NCBI GenBank assembly: GCA_013822735.1
Contig: PNKZ01000028.1
Coordinates: forward strand, 1 to 64,000
Reading direction: 5' to 3'
DNA length: 64,000 nt
From: Pirellula sp.
Lineage (GTDB): Bacteria > Planctomycetota > Planctomycetia > Pirellulales > PNKZ01
Under the pieces are notes generated by a model, which did no database searches, was not told the origin of the DNA, and saw nothing but the letters and a program-made list of their open reading frames with translations. Below, piece by piece: positions 50,061-59,979 of this stretch. Each line of letters starts with the position of its first letter. The stretch's first letter is position 1. The translations under genes were made by a program, and so were the position numbers.

Positions 50061-53000
50061 ATGAATAATCTGTTCGGTGCGCGAGTTCTGGTCGGATTGG
50101 GACTCGTGGTACTGGTGATTCTCGGCAGTTGCGGCATCTCCGTATACCGTACGCGGCAACTGCACGACGACGCGGTGTGGGTCGCACATACGCACGAGGT
50201 GATCGGGGCATTGAGCGACGTGTTGTCGCTGATGAAAGACGCCGAAACCGGCCAGCGCGGCTATCTCATTACCAGCGACGCCGCGTTTCTCGAACCGTAT
50301 CTGACGGCCAAGGCGTCGGTTCATAAGCGATTGGAAGACTTGAGCCGCCTCACGGTCGACAACCCGTCGCAGCAAGCAAATCTCGTACGGTTGCGCGAAC
50401 TCGTGGATGCGCGGTTGGCGATTCTCGATCAGAACAAGGCGATTCACGATCAGCAAGGTTTCGCGGCCTCTCGAACGGCCATTTTGGAAGGGCGCGGCAA
50501 GGCCGCCATGGACCTCTTGCGCGCGCATGCGGCGACCATGATCGACGAAGAACGCGGCCTCATGGACGAACGCGCCGGGCAGTTTGCTCGGCAATTTCGT
50601 ACGGCCGTGATTACCGGCATGACCGCGGCCGCAGTCGGGCTGATGATGGTGGCCGTGTTCGTCAACTTGCTCAACAAATCTTTCGAGCAACGCCGAAAGG
50701 CCGCCGAGGCCGTGTTTCGCGAGCGCGAGCAGTTGCACGTGACGCTGGCCAGCATCGGCGACGGCGTGATCGCGACCGATGTCGCGGGCAAAGTAACCTT
50801 CTTAAATCCGATCGCGCAAGCGCTTACCGGCTGGCGACAACAGGACGCCGCGGGCAAGGCACTGGAAGAGGTGTTTCACATCGTCAATGAGACGACGCGC
50901 GAAACCGTGGTAAATCCCGCGTTGCGAAGTCTGAAAGAGGGAACGATCGTCGGGCTCGCGAACCACACGGTGCTCATCGCGCGCGACGGCTCGGAGCGGG
51001 CCATTGCCGACAGCGCGGCGCCGATCCGAGGACTGCAAGGCGACATGCTTGGCGCGGTGCTCGTATTTCGCGACGTCACCGAAGACCGCGCTGTGGAGAA
51101 ACAGCTTGAGGCGAGCGAAGCCCGAAAGTCGGCGATTCTCGAAACGGCGCTCGATTGCATTATCTCGTGCGATCACGACGGCCGCGTCGTGGAGTTCAAT
51201 CCCGCCGCGGAGCGCACCTTCGGCTATCGTCGCGAAGAAGTGCTAGGTCGCGAGTTGGGCGACCTCATTGTGCCGCACGGTTTGCGCGACCGGCATCGTG
51301 GAGGACTGAAGCGACATGTGTTGAGCGGCCAAGGCTCGATCCTCAATCAACGTCTGGAACTCCCGGCCTTGCGAGCCGACGGAACGGAGTTTACGGCCGA
51401 ACTGGCGATCACCCGCATTTCCGGCGAAGGTCCGCCGATGTTCACCGCGTACCTCCGCGACATTTCCGATCGCAAGAATGCGGAACGTCGGCTCGACGAG
51501 CGGCTAAGTCTCTTGGAGCTTTCGGCCGATATCTCGCGTTCGCTCACCAACGGAGAGACGCTCGCGGAAGAGCTGCAAGCTTGTGCCGAAGCGCTCGTGA
51601 AGCACCTGCACGGGGCGATCGCACGCATTTGGACGTACGACGAACCGACGCAGATGCTGCAGTTGCAGGCCGGCGCCGGCCTGAAATCGCAGCCGTACTA
51701 TTCGCATGAGACGATCCCGCTGGGCAAACACAAAATCGGCATGATCGCGGAATCACGCCTGCCGCATATGACGAACTCCGTCGTCGGCGACGAGCGCTTC
51801 GTCGATCAAGAGTGGGTCCGTCGCGAAGGGCTCGTGTCGTTTGCCGGCTATCCCCTTGTGATCGACGAACGCGTGGTGGGCGTCATGGCGCTGTTTGCTC
51901 GCCATCCGCTCCCCGAGCAAACGCTTGCGACGATGGCCGGTATCGCCCGCGATATCTCGCTGGGCATCGACCGCGCCCGGGCGGTGCGCGAACTGCGCGA
52001 CCAGCGTGAATTGCTGCAAGTGACGCTGGCCAGCATCGGCGACGCCGTGCTCACGACCGATGCCGAAGGTTGCGTGCTCTATCTTAACGACATTGCCGAG
52101 CAACTCAGCGGTTGGTCGACCGCCGATGCGCGCGGCCGTCCGGTGGAAGAGGTTTTTCACATCGTTCACGAGGTGACGAACGAGCCGGTGGAGAGCCCGG
52201 TCCGGCGCGTGCTGGCCGAAGGGGTTATCGTCGGCTTGGCCAATCATACCTGGCTCATTTCGAAAGACGGCTCGCGTCGCCCGATCGACGACAGCGCCGC
52301 GCCGATTCGCGACGAACAACGCCGGCTCGTCGGTACCGTGCTCGTGTTTCGCGACGTCACGGAACGCCGCAAAACGGAGCGCCGGCTGCGCGACATTAGC
52401 TCCCGGCTGCAAGCCGCGCTGACGGCGGGATCCATCGGCACCTGGGTCTGGGATATCCCCGCCGACAAGACTTACGCCGATGCGAATCTGGCGCAGATGT
52501 TCGGCGTCACGCCGCAAGCCGCCGAAGGAGGAACGCAGGCCGACTTCTTGTCGAAGGTCCATCCCGACGACGCCCCCGTGGTGGCAGGCCTCGTGCAACA
52601 AGCCATTAAGACCAACGGCCACTACGAAGCCGAGTTTCGCATCGAGCGCGAGGTCGACGGTATTCGCTGGATCGTGGCCCGCGGGGTCGTCGAGTACGAC
52701 GATGGGGGCTCCCCGCGCCAGATGAACGGCGTGGTCGTCGACATCACCGAGCGGAAGCAAGCCGAACAAGATTTCCGAGCGCTCACGGAGGAATCCGAAC
52801 GCAGTCGCCGACTGTACGAGACGATTTTGTCGACGACGCCGGACTTCGTGTACACGTTCAATTTCGAACACCAATTCACGTATGCCAATCCGGCGCTGCT
52901 CAGGATGTTCGGCCGGTCGTTCGACGAGGCCGTCGGCAAAACGTTTCTCGAAATCGGCTATGAGCCCTGGCACGCCGCGATGCACGAACGAGAAATCGAC

Positions 53001-54335
53001 GAGGTCGTGGCTACCAAGGCTTCGATCCGGGGCGAAGTGCCGTTCACAGGCACCCACGGCACGCGCATCTACGATTACATTTTCAGTCCCGTGTTCGCAG
53101 CCGACGGCAGTGTCGAAGCGGTCGCCGGCACGACGCGCGACGTCACCGAACGCAAGCAGCTCGAAGAGCATCTGCGCCGCGTCGCCGCGGAGCTCTCGGA
53201 AGCCAATCGTCGCAAAAACGAGTTCTTGGCCACTTTGGCGCATGAACTGCGCAACCCGCTGGCCCCCATTCGCACCGGCCTGGAACTTCTCAAAATCGGC
53301 AGCAGCGATCGTGCGCTCGTCGAGCAAACGCGCGACATGATGGAGCGCCAGGCCCTGCACATGGTCCGGCTCATCGACGATCTGCTCGACATCTCGCGCA
53401 TCACGCAGGGTAAGCTGCATTTACGTTTAGCCCGCGTGCCGCTGTCGGACGTTATTCGCACGTCGGTCGAAAGCGTGCGGCTCATCATGAGCGACGCCGG
53501 TCACGCATTCGACATCCGTCTGCCGGAAGAGCCGGTCTACCTCACCGCCGATCCCAGCCGGCTATCGCAAGTCGTCTCCAACTTGCTCAATAACGCCGCG
53601 AAGTATACGCCGCGCGGCGGTCGTGTCGAGCTGATCGTCGAGGCTGACGAACGCCACGTCGTCGTCCGCGTGAAAGACACCGGCCTCGGCATTCCGGCCG
53701 AAATGCGCGAGCGCATCTTTGAGATGTTTGCGCAGATCGATCGGCCGCTCGAGCAAGGCTACACGGGCCTCGGCATCGGCCTGACGCTCGTCAAGCGGCT
53801 TGTCGAAATGCATGAAGGTTCCGTGGCCGTGCATAGCGAAGGGGAAGGCCGCGGCAGCGAGTTTGTCGTTCGGCTCCCTCGCGCTGCGGCAAGCGAAGAG
53901 AATCACCGAACGGAGAATACTGCTCCGGCCGTGGAAGTCGGCCCGTTCCGCATCCTCGTCGTCGACGACAACCGGGAAGCCGCGGAAACGTTCGCGGCCG
54001 TGCTTAGGCACTCGGGCCACGAAGTGCGCGTGGCGCACGACGGCGCCCAAGCGGTAAAGCTTGCCGAAAGCGTTCGGCCCGACGTCGTGTTCATGGATCT
54101 CGGCATGCCGCACCTCAACGGCTACGAAGCGGCCGAGCAAATCCGCAAAGCTCCCTGGGGCGAAAACATCGTGCTGGCCGCGCTCACCGGCTGGGGCCAA
54201 GAAGAAGATCGGCGACGGACGACGTCGGCCGGATTCGATTTCCACCTGACGAAGCCCGCCGAGCCGAGCGCCGTTTTGCGGATTTTGCAGGGGGTACGTG
54301 ACCGTCGGACCGACGAAACCTCCGCCGGCGAATAA
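50061..54335 (+). CDS. Hybrid sensor histidine kinase (CHASE3, multiple PAS, GAF, HisKA, HATPase, receiver)
   Basis: N-terminal TM plus CHASE3 ([12 protein letters not shown]), repeated PAS modules, [26 protein letters not shown] (H-box), [14 protein letters not shown] (N-box), C-terminal REC ([18 protein letters not shown]). Confidence 0.96.
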   Translation: MNNLFGARVLVGLGLVVLVILGSCGISVYRTRQLHDDAVWVAHTHEVIGALSDVLSLMKDAETGQRGYLITSDAAFLEPYLTAKASVHKRLEDLSRLTVDNPSQQANLVRLRELVDARLAILDQNKAIHDQQGFAASRTAILEGRGKAAMDLLRAHAATMIDEERGLMDERAGQFARQFRTAVITGMTAAAVGLMMVAVFVNLLNKSFEQRRKAAEAVFREREQLHVTLASIGDGVIATDVAGKVTFLNPIAQALTGWRQQDAAGKALEEVFHIVNETTRETVVNPALRSLKEGTIVGLANHTVLIARDGSERAIADSAAPIRGLQGDMLGAVLVFRDVTEDRAVEKQLEASEARKSAILETALDCIISCDHDGRVVEFNPAAERTFGYRREEVLGRELGDLIVPHGLRDRHRGGLKRHVLSGQGSILNQRLELPALRADGTEFTAELAITRISGEGPPMFTAYLRDISDRKNAERRLDERLSLLELSADISRSLTNGETLAEELQACAEALVKHLHGAIARIWTYDEPTQMLQLQAGAGLKSQPYYSHETIPLGKHKIGMIAESRLPHMTNSVVGDERFVDQEWVRREGLVSFAGYPLVIDERVVGVMALFARHPLPEQTLATMAGIARDISLGIDRARAVRELRDQRELLQVTLASIGDAVLTTDAEGCVLYLNDIAEQLSGWSTADARGRPVEEVFHIVHEVTNEPVESPVRRVLAEGVIVGLANHTWLISKDGSRRPIDDSAAPIRDEQRRLVGTVLVFRDVTERRKTERRLRDISSRLQAALTAGSIGTWVWDIPADKTYADANLAQMFGVTPQAAEGGTQADFLSKVHPDDAPVVAGLVQQAIKTNGHYEAEFRIEREVDGIRWIVARGVVEYDDGGSPRQMNGVVVDITERKQAEQDFRALTEESERSRRLYETILSTTPDFVYTFNFEHQFTYANPALLRMFGRSFDEAVGKTFLEIGYEPWHAAMHEREIDEVVATKASIRGEVPFTGTHGTRIYDYIFSPVFAADGSVEAVAGTTRDVTERKQLEEHLRRVAAELSEANRRKNEFLATLAHELRNPLAPIRTGLELLKIGSSDRALVEQTRDMMERQALHMVRLIDDLLDISRITQGKLHLRLARVPLSDVIRTSVESVRLIMSDAGHAFDIRLPEEPVYLTADPSRLSQVVSNLLNNAAKYTPRGGRVELIVEADERHVVVRVKDTGLGIPAEMRERIFEMFAQIDRPLEQGYTGLGIGLTLVKRLVEMHEGSVAVHSEGEGRGSEFVVRLPRAAASEENHRTENTAPAVEVGPFRILVVDDNREAAETFAAVLRHSGHEVRVAHDGAQAVKLAESVRPDVVFMDLGMPHLNGYEAAEQIRKAPWGENIVLAALTGWGQEEDRRRTTSAGFDFHLTKPAEPSAVLRILQGVRDRRTDETSAGE

Positions 54336-54375
54336 CGTCGAATCCGCTGAGGTTAAAACCGGCCCGAAGCGCAAG

Positions 54376-54419
54376 AAAAAGCCCCCGGCCGCAACGCATG
54401 GTTGCTACCGGGGGCTTTC
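54376..54419 (-). terminator. Hairpin terminator serving tRNA-Leu on the minus strand and possibly the convergent kinase gene
   Basis: Minus strand: AAAGCCCCCGG...CCGGGGGCTTTTTC. Confidence 0.75.
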
Positions 54420-54422
54420 CAG

Positions 54423-54506
54423 TGCGGGCGAGAGGAGTTGAACCTCCAAGTCATTGCTGACACTAGAGCCTGAATCTAGCGCGTCTGCCAATTCCGCCAC
54501 GCCCGC
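54423..54506 (-). tRNA. tRNA-Leu (anticodon CAG)
   Basis: Reverse complement GCGGGCGTGGCGGAATTGGCAGACGCGCTAGATTCAGGCTCTAGTG...GGAGGTTCAACTCCTCTCGCCCGCA: acceptor, D-arm, anticodon stem CTAGA/TCTAG with loop TTCAGGC, long variable arm; CCA not encoded. Confidence 0.96.
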
Positions 54507-54861
54507 ATATTCGGCATATCCGGCGCGGGACTTCCGGAGACGCTCTAGGCTTGCGTCTCATCCCCGCCGAATTCGAGTCCTACTTTATAGAAGAGCAAGT
54601 TCGGCTTTTCAAGGCTCGCGCATCACTCGCGTTCGCCGGAATTCGGCCTCGAGCGACGACGGGAACGCTTGAATCCGCCCGTTCGCCTCCGGCGCGGCAG
54701 CGATTGCCCGATTCCCGGCCGCCATTTACTATGGAAGTTTCCCGACCGCCGGTCGGAAACAGGTGGGGCCGGGTTCGCGTACTTCGCGGAGCCGATGCTT
54801 CCCCGCCGCCGCACAAAGGGCCGACGTCGTGGGCGATTCCGAATCGATTCTAAGCCGATTG

Positions 54862-55170
54862 ATGGCGACCATTGAGAGTCGCAAAGCGGCGCCGTCGGAA
54901 TCGTCGTATACCACGAAGCTCTTGACCGGCGGCGTCGCCAAGATCGGCCGCAAAATCACCGAAGAGGCCGCCGAGGTCGTCGAAGCGGCTGCCGAACCGG
55001 GGGACGCCGGTCGCACTCATTTCATCTACGAGTGCGCCGACCTCACGTACCACCTGTTCGTGATGATGGCCCACAACGGCGTCACCCTCACGGAACTCGA
55101 AACCGAACTCGGCCGACGCTTCGGCATCTCAGGCCTCGCGGAAAAAGCCGCGCGGCCGCCGAAGGCGTAG
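54862..55170 (+). CDS. hisE: Phosphoribosyl-ATP pyrophosphatase
   Basis: SYTTKLLTGGVAKIGRKITEEAAEVVEAA ... HFIYECADLTYHLFVMMAHNGVTLTELETELGRRFG; a start slightly upstream (including GDSESILSRL) is also plausible. Confidence 0.93.
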   Translation: MATIESRKAAPSESSYTTKLLTGGVAKIGRKITEEAAEVVEAAAEPGDAGRTHFIYECADLTYHLFVMMAHNGVTLTELETELGRRFGISGLAEKAARPPKA

Positions 55171-55214
55171 GCCGTACTCCCGTACACATATCTGACTAGC
55201 GAATCGAGAAGTTC

Positions 55215-56066
55215 ATGGAAAGTTTGCGGATCGGCGTCCCCAGCAAGGGGCGATTGGCGGAACTCGCGGCGGAGTTGCTGAAGGAAGGGGGCCTCCACTT
55301 CCGCCGGCAAGATCGCAGCCTCTTCGCGCGCTGCAAAGAGTTGCCGATCGACATCACGTTTCTTCGCACCGAAGACATTCCCGTGCTCTGCTCCGAGGGT
55401 GCCATCGATATGGGCATTACCGGCAGCGACCTGATCTCGGAAGCGGGCGTCGACGTTCGCCGACGACTCGATCTCGGCGTCGGTCAGTGCAAGCTTTCGA
55501 TCTGCGTGCCGGACGACTCGACCATTTCCACCCCGAAGCAACTGCACGGCAAACGGGTCGCCACGAGCTTCCCGAACAATACGGCGACATTTCTGAAGCA
55601 GCACGGAGCGCTGGCCCATTTAGTGAACTTGAGCGGTTCGGTGGAAGTGATGATTGCGCTCGGCGTGGCGGATGCCATCGTCGACCTCGTGGAAACCGGC
55701 AGCACCTTAGCGGCGAATCGCCTACGGATTCTCACCGATCTGGGTCACTACGAAACCGTGCTGATTCAAAATCACGATCAGCGCATGACCGAAACGGCCG
55801 ACCGCGTCGTGCGTCGGCTCGAAGGGGTCGTGATTGCCCGCGCCTACTCGTTGCTCGAATACAACGTGCCGCGCGTGAAGCTGGCTGAAGCCGAAGGCAT
55901 TACGCCCGGCTTCCGTTCCCCCACGGTGAGCGCGCTAGAAGATCCGGAATGGTGCGCGGTGCGCGTGATGGTGAAGCGCAGCGAAGTGATCCAGATTATG
56001 GAACGCTTGGAAGCACTCGGCGCCAGCGCCATCTTGGAAACGCAAATCCAGAACTGCCGGCTGTAA
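55215..56066 (+). CDS. hisG: ATP phosphoribosyltransferase (long form)
   Basis: LRIGVPSKGRLAELAAELLKEGG, DMGITGSDLISEAG, VATSFPNNTATFLKQHG, GVADAIVDLVETGSTLAANRL; C-terminal regulatory domain. Confidence 0.97.
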   Translation: MESLRIGVPSKGRLAELAAELLKEGGLHFRRQDRSLFARCKELPIDITFLRTEDIPVLCSEGAIDMGITGSDLISEAGVDVRRRLDLGVGQCKLSICVPDDSTISTPKQLHGKRVATSFPNNTATFLKQHGALAHLVNLSGSVEVMIALGVADAIVDLVETGSTLAANRLRILTDLGHYETVLIQNHDQRMTETADRVVRRLEGVVIARAYSLLEYNVPRVKLAEAEGITPGFRSPTVSALEDPEWCAVRVMVKRSEVIQIMERLEALGASAILETQIQNCRL

Positions 56067-56144
56067 GCGAGCGGCGGGGTTGATCCCCGCCGTCTGCGAT
56101 TCGATGTTAATTGCCGGACGGCGGGGATCAACCCCGCCGCTCGC
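56067..56144. repeat. GCGGGGTTNATCCCCGC palindromic repeat, copy 4
   Basis: GCGAGCGGCGGGGTTGATCCCCGCCGTC ... GGACGGCGGGGATCAACCCCGCCGCTCGC fills the gap between convergent hisG and TlpA-like genes. Confidence 0.93.
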
Positions 56145-56149
56145 TCGAA

Positions 56150-56719
56150 TCAATGAGAAGTCGCCACCGACTGCTCGAGCAGCGTCGCCAGCCGGAGCTT
56201 GATCCGGTCGAACGTCTGAGGATCGTAGCCCAGCACCCCTTCCATCACGCGGCCGTCGCGGTCGACGAGAAACGTCGCCGGAAACACCCCGGTCGAGACG
56301 ACGTTGGCCAAGCCCGCTCGGGTAACTCCCTGCGGATCGGCGTAGACGGGAAGGTCAAAGCCGCGCGCCTTCTGAAACGCCTCGACGTCGGAGCGCAATT
56401 GCGGAACGTCCTCCGCCCCTCGCCCCTGAGAAGAGATACTCAGGAGGCGAAAGTCCTTGCGGCCCCGGTATTGTCGCTCGACCTCGACGATGTGCGGAAA
56501 CTCTTGCACGCACGGCGGGCACCACGTTCCCCAAAAATTAATGAGAACGACTTGCCCCTTGAGGTCGTCGAGCTTTACGTCCTTCGCCGCGGCGTTCAGC
56601 GGCGTGAGCTCCAGCGCGTGAAGTACCGTCGGCGTTCGGGGCTGAAGGGCGAAATAAAGCGCGATTCCGGCCAACAGGGCGACGGGAATCCACTGCCAAG
56701 TCAAGGATTTCATCGCCAT
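56150..56719 (-). CDS. TlpA/ResA-like membrane-anchored thiol-disulfide oxidoreductase
   Basis: N-terminal TM, GQVVLINFWGTWCPPCVQEFPHIVEVERQYRG, GVFPATFLVDRDGRV. Confidence 0.93.
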   Translation of the reverse strand: MAMKSLTWQWIPVALLAGIALYFALQPRTPTVLHALELTPLNAAAKDVKLDDLKGQVVLINFWGTWCPPCVQEFPHIVEVERQYRGRKDFRLLSISSQGRGAEDVPQLRSDVEAFQKARGFDLPVYADPQGVTRAGLANVVSTGVFPATFLVDRDGRVMEGVLGYDPQTFDRIKLRLATLLEQSVATSH

Positions 56720-56902
56720 TTCCCTAATTGCCGTCCGGTAATTTCCTCAAGACGTCCCCCCTGGGGAAACGGTATGATGTTCGCCATCGCTCGGCTAGGG
56801 CGCTGCGGCGCATTTTTTGCTCCCGCTGCTTCCGATTCGTCGCATCGTAGTGCGGCACCGCCGTTCGGGCTCAAGAAGCGTTCGGGTATCAAGAAGCTCT
56901 CC

Positions 56903-58288
56903 ATGACGTTGTCTGTTTGGCTGATTATTCTCTGCATGGTGGGGCTCAATGCCCTCTTGGCCGCTTACGAAATCGCCCTAGCCAGCGTCTCGCTCGGCCG
57001 TCTGAAAGTGCTTTTCGACGAGCATCGCAAAGGGGCCAAGGCCGCGATGCACATGAAGGAGAACATGGAGGCCAGCCTGGCCGTCGTGCAACTCGGCATC
57101 ACGCTGGTCGGCGCCATCGCCGCGGCCACCGGGGGTGCGGGAGCCGATGATTCCATTGCCCCGCTCATCCGTGAACATCTCGACCTCTCGCCCCCCTGGG
57201 CCCACGCCCTCTCGCTCGCGCTGTTCGTCATTCCGCTCAGCGCCGTAACCATCGTCGGCGGCGAACTGATTCCCAAGGTTTTCGCGCTTAAGAACAAAGA
57301 ATGGGTTTGCCTGCGGTTGTCGCCGGCTATGCACATTATGTCGCTGATGACCTACCCCGCCGTGTGGGTGCTCGAAACCAGTTCGACGACGATCCTCGAC
57401 TGGAGCGAACGCCGTTGGCGGCCGCAACTCGACGGCCACAAGCACGAGGTCGCCGAGTTGCAAGAACTACGGGCCATCGTGGCGCTGGCGCGCACGTCGC
57501 GACTGATCGGACGTCAGGAAGAGCGCATCATTCTCGGCGCGGCACGTTTGTCGTCGCGCAAGATGTCGGAAATCATGATTCCGCTCGCCGACATCGTCAC
57601 GCTCGACCTCGACCATACGATGGCCGAAAGCCTGCTGATTGCGCATACCGACATGCACACGCGATTTCCCGTGTGCGAGCATACCGGCGACCTGCAATCG
57701 ATCTGCGGCTATGTGAACTTCAAAGACATCGTTTCCGAATTGCGACTGAGTCCCGACCTCCCCTCGCTCCGCGGCGTGGTACGGTCGCTGCCGTCGCTCG
57801 ATTCCGAACTCACGCTGTCGGCCGGCATGGAATCGATGATCCGCGAGCATACGCACATCGCGCTGATTCGCGATAAGTCGCAGCAGATCGTCGGCATGGT
57901 GACGCTGGAAGACATCATGGAAGAACTTGTCGGCGATATTCTCGACGAATTCGACCGGGCCCCGACGCACTTTGCCTACAGCGGCACCGGCTGGGTGGCC
58001 GGCGGCGGCGTCTCGTTGGAAAAGCTGGAGCAAGCCTCCGGCATCACGCTCGACCGCGCGTCGCTCCCGCCGGAATGCCGCAACATCGACAACCTGATTC
58101 ACCACTTGCTCAATCGCCCCGTACGGGGCGGCGACATCGTGCGCTACAACGGTCTGCGCTACCTCGTCCGCAAAGTGCGCCGCCAGCACGTGCTGGAAGT
58201 GCAAATCACGCGCGAAGATCCGGCCCGTTCGCACGACAGCACGACCACGACGCCGACGCTTGCGAACCGGACGGAAGCAGGCAGCTAA
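56903..58288 (+). CDS. CNNM/CBS-domain protein (HlyC/CorC family)
   Basis: MTLSVWLIILCMVGLNALLAAYEIALASVSLGRLKVL, ASLAVVQLGITLVGAIAAATGG, two CBS repeats, C-terminal CorC_HlyC domain. ORF start 56111 trimmed. Confidence 0.92.
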   Translation: MTLSVWLIILCMVGLNALLAAYEIALASVSLGRLKVLFDEHRKGAKAAMHMKENMEASLAVVQLGITLVGAIAAATGGAGADDSIAPLIREHLDLSPPWAHALSLALFVIPLSAVTIVGGELIPKVFALKNKEWVCLRLSPAMHIMSLMTYPAVWVLETSSTTILDWSERRWRPQLDGHKHEVAELQELRAIVALARTSRLIGRQEERIILGAARLSSRKMSEIMIPLADIVTLDLDHTMAESLLIAHTDMHTRFPVCEHTGDLQSICGYVNFKDIVSELRLSPDLPSLRGVVRSLPSLDSELTLSAGMESMIREHTHIALIRDKSQQIVGMVTLEDIMEELVGDILDEFDRAPTHFAYSGTGWVAGGGVSLEKLEQASGITLDRASLPPECRNIDNLIHHLLNRPVRGGDIVRYNGLRYLVRKVRRQHVLEVQITREDPARSHDSTTTTPTLANRTEAGS

Positions 58289-58311
58289 GGCACTTTTCAT
58301 CTGCTCGTAGC

Positions 58312-58389
58312 TTCGGGTGGCTAGGGCAGAACAAAGTGATGCCCCAGTTCACTGGGGATTTGCCTGCGGCTCAGCCCCAGCCACCCGAG
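58312..58389. repeat. Inverted repeat TTCGGGTGGCTAGGGC ... GCCCCAGCCACCCGAG
   Basis: Imperfect long palindrome between CNNM gene and second CYTH gene. Confidence 0.78.
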
Positions 58390-58420
58390 ACAACGTCCTC
58401 GCAAACGCTTTAGGTCTGCC

Positions 58421-58978
58421 ATGAAGCTCGAAGTAGAACAAAAGTACCGCGTGGAAGATCCGGCCGTGCTCCGCGCTCGGCTTGAACAGTTGGGCGCGCA
58501 ATTCGCGCCGGCCGTGCGGCAAGTCGACGCCTACTTCAATCATCCGGCGCGCGACTTCGCTCTGACCGATGAAGCGTTTCGCATTCGCAGCATCGGCGAC
58601 GAGAACCTGCTGACATACAAAGGGCCGAAACTCGACCGTACGGTGAAGACCCGTTGCGAACTCGAGCAACCGATCGTCGGCGGAGCGGCCGCGGCGGAGC
58701 AGTTCACCGAGTTGTTGCTGGCGCTTAGCTTTCGACCGACGGCCAAGGTGACCAAGTCGCGCGAGTCGGCGAGTATTAATTGGCGCGGGGTGGAAACCGA
58801 AATCGCTTGGGACGAAGTCGAGGGGCTCGGGACGTTTCTCGAATTGGAACTCGTCGTCGAGCGCGAAGCGATGGACGCTGCGAAGTCGCAGATCCTGGCC
58901 CTGGAAAAAGAGCTCGGCCTGACGACCATCGAACGCCGCAGCTACTTGGAAATGGTGCTGGCGGCGACTTCAACATAG
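58421..58978 (+). CDS. Class IV adenylate cyclase-like CYTH protein (CyaB family)
   Basis: MKLEVEQKYRVEDPAVLRARLEQLGAQFAPAVRQVDAYFNHPARDFALTDEAFRIR: ExExK-type motif. Confidence 0.88.
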   Translation: MKLEVEQKYRVEDPAVLRARLEQLGAQFAPAVRQVDAYFNHPARDFALTDEAFRIRSIGDENLLTYKGPKLDRTVKTRCELEQPIVGGAAAAEQFTELLLALSFRPTAKVTKSRESASINWRGVETEIAWDEVEGLGTFLELELVVEREAMDAAKSQILALEKELGLTTIERRSYLEMVLAATST

Positions 58979-59244
58979 GTGCTTGATTCTTCGTGTGGGC
59001 ACGACCTCTTGAACGGAAAAATCGCCGCCCTTGGTCCGTCGATTGACGGACGTGTCGTTTTTATTTGACAGCTTACGCTTCCGACCTAGAGTTGCGTTGG
59101 AGTTCATGCTCCGGCTCTTCTTTCCAAACGGACGGAAAGCGACAGCCCCTCGAATCCACCACACGGTTCGTCGCGGCCCCACATCGAAGACTTCGTGCTT
59201 CGTGATCACTACGAGCAAGCGTATCGCTTGCAAGTGAGGGGGCT

Positions 59245-59919
59245 ATGTTCTATTGCTTCGCCCGAGTTCTTCCGCGCAGCCGGCGAATTGCTTCGACTCT
59301 TGGGTGCTGTTTTCTTGCCTCTGCGTTCTCCGCAGCGGCCCTTCTAGCCGCTGAGGGAGATTCCGCTCCCGGCATCGTGCGCATCGAAGAGGATTGGGAA
59401 TTGCAAGTCGCGATTCCCGATCCCGACAGCGACGCCCCGCAGATCAGCGTCGTGTTCGCACCGACGGCCAACGTCGATTGGGCCTACGCCGAGTTCGACG
59501 TCAATCACCATAGCCAGCCCGGGTTCATTCCCGGCGGCCTGCAGCTGCAGGTCTGGAGCGGCGGCGTACCGATCATCGCGAACAACGATCCGGACGGCGG
59601 GATTATTTCGCAACCGGAAGAACGGGTTCGCTGGACGCAAAGCATGTCGCTTAAAGACGGCGTGCTGACGTTTGCCGTCGAGCGCGGCACGTCGACGACG
59701 TGGGGCTCGTTCGGCGGCGACGGAAAGCTCACCATTCGCACTGCCGCGCCGCTTACCGACCTCAACGGCTACGACACGGCCGTATCGTTACGCAATTCCG
59801 GCGTCGGTTATGCCGCCAATCGCGTGAAAGTTCTCAAGATTGTCGCCGTGCGGCGCTACACTGCCGACGGTCGAGTTCTTACTACCGACGAAGATCAGAT
59901 CTGTTTTGAACATGACTAA
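59245..59919 (+). CDS. Exported hypothetical protein upstream of the TadG-like gene
   Basis: N-terminal signal-like hydrophobic stretch (TLGCCFLASAFSAAALLAAEGD), ordered 200-aa beta-rich-looking body; same strand as the following Tad gene. Confidence 0.6.
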   Translation: MFYCFARVLPRSRRIASTLGCCFLASAFSAAALLAAEGDSAPGIVRIEEDWELQVAIPDPDSDAPQISVVFAPTANVDWAYAEFDVNHHSQPGFIPGGLQLQVWSGGVPIIANNDPDGGIISQPEERVRWTQSMSLKDGVLTFAVERGTSTTWGSFGGDGKLTIRTAAPLTDLNGYDTAVSLRNSGVGYAANRVKVLKIVAVRRYTADGRVLTTDEDQICFEHD

Positions 59920-59979
59920 TGCTCCGTTTCGTTTGTCGGAGGGGCCGGCTTGCCCGGAATATCTCAAAAGGGGCCTGAC

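Noticed and set aside
51753-53420. 555-aa minus-strand ORF
   Set aside because: Antisense shadow of the hybrid histidine kinase.
59065-59100. Possible MerR-type operator (CCTAGAGTTGCGTTGGAGT) near a TTGACA box
   Set aside because: Dyad is weak and the spacing to TTGACA does not match MerR-type promoters; only the sigma70-like boxes are mentioned.
58970-59233. 87-aa minus-strand ORF between the CYTH gene and the exported protein
   Set aside because: No family resemblance and overlaps a promoter-like sequence; insufficient support.
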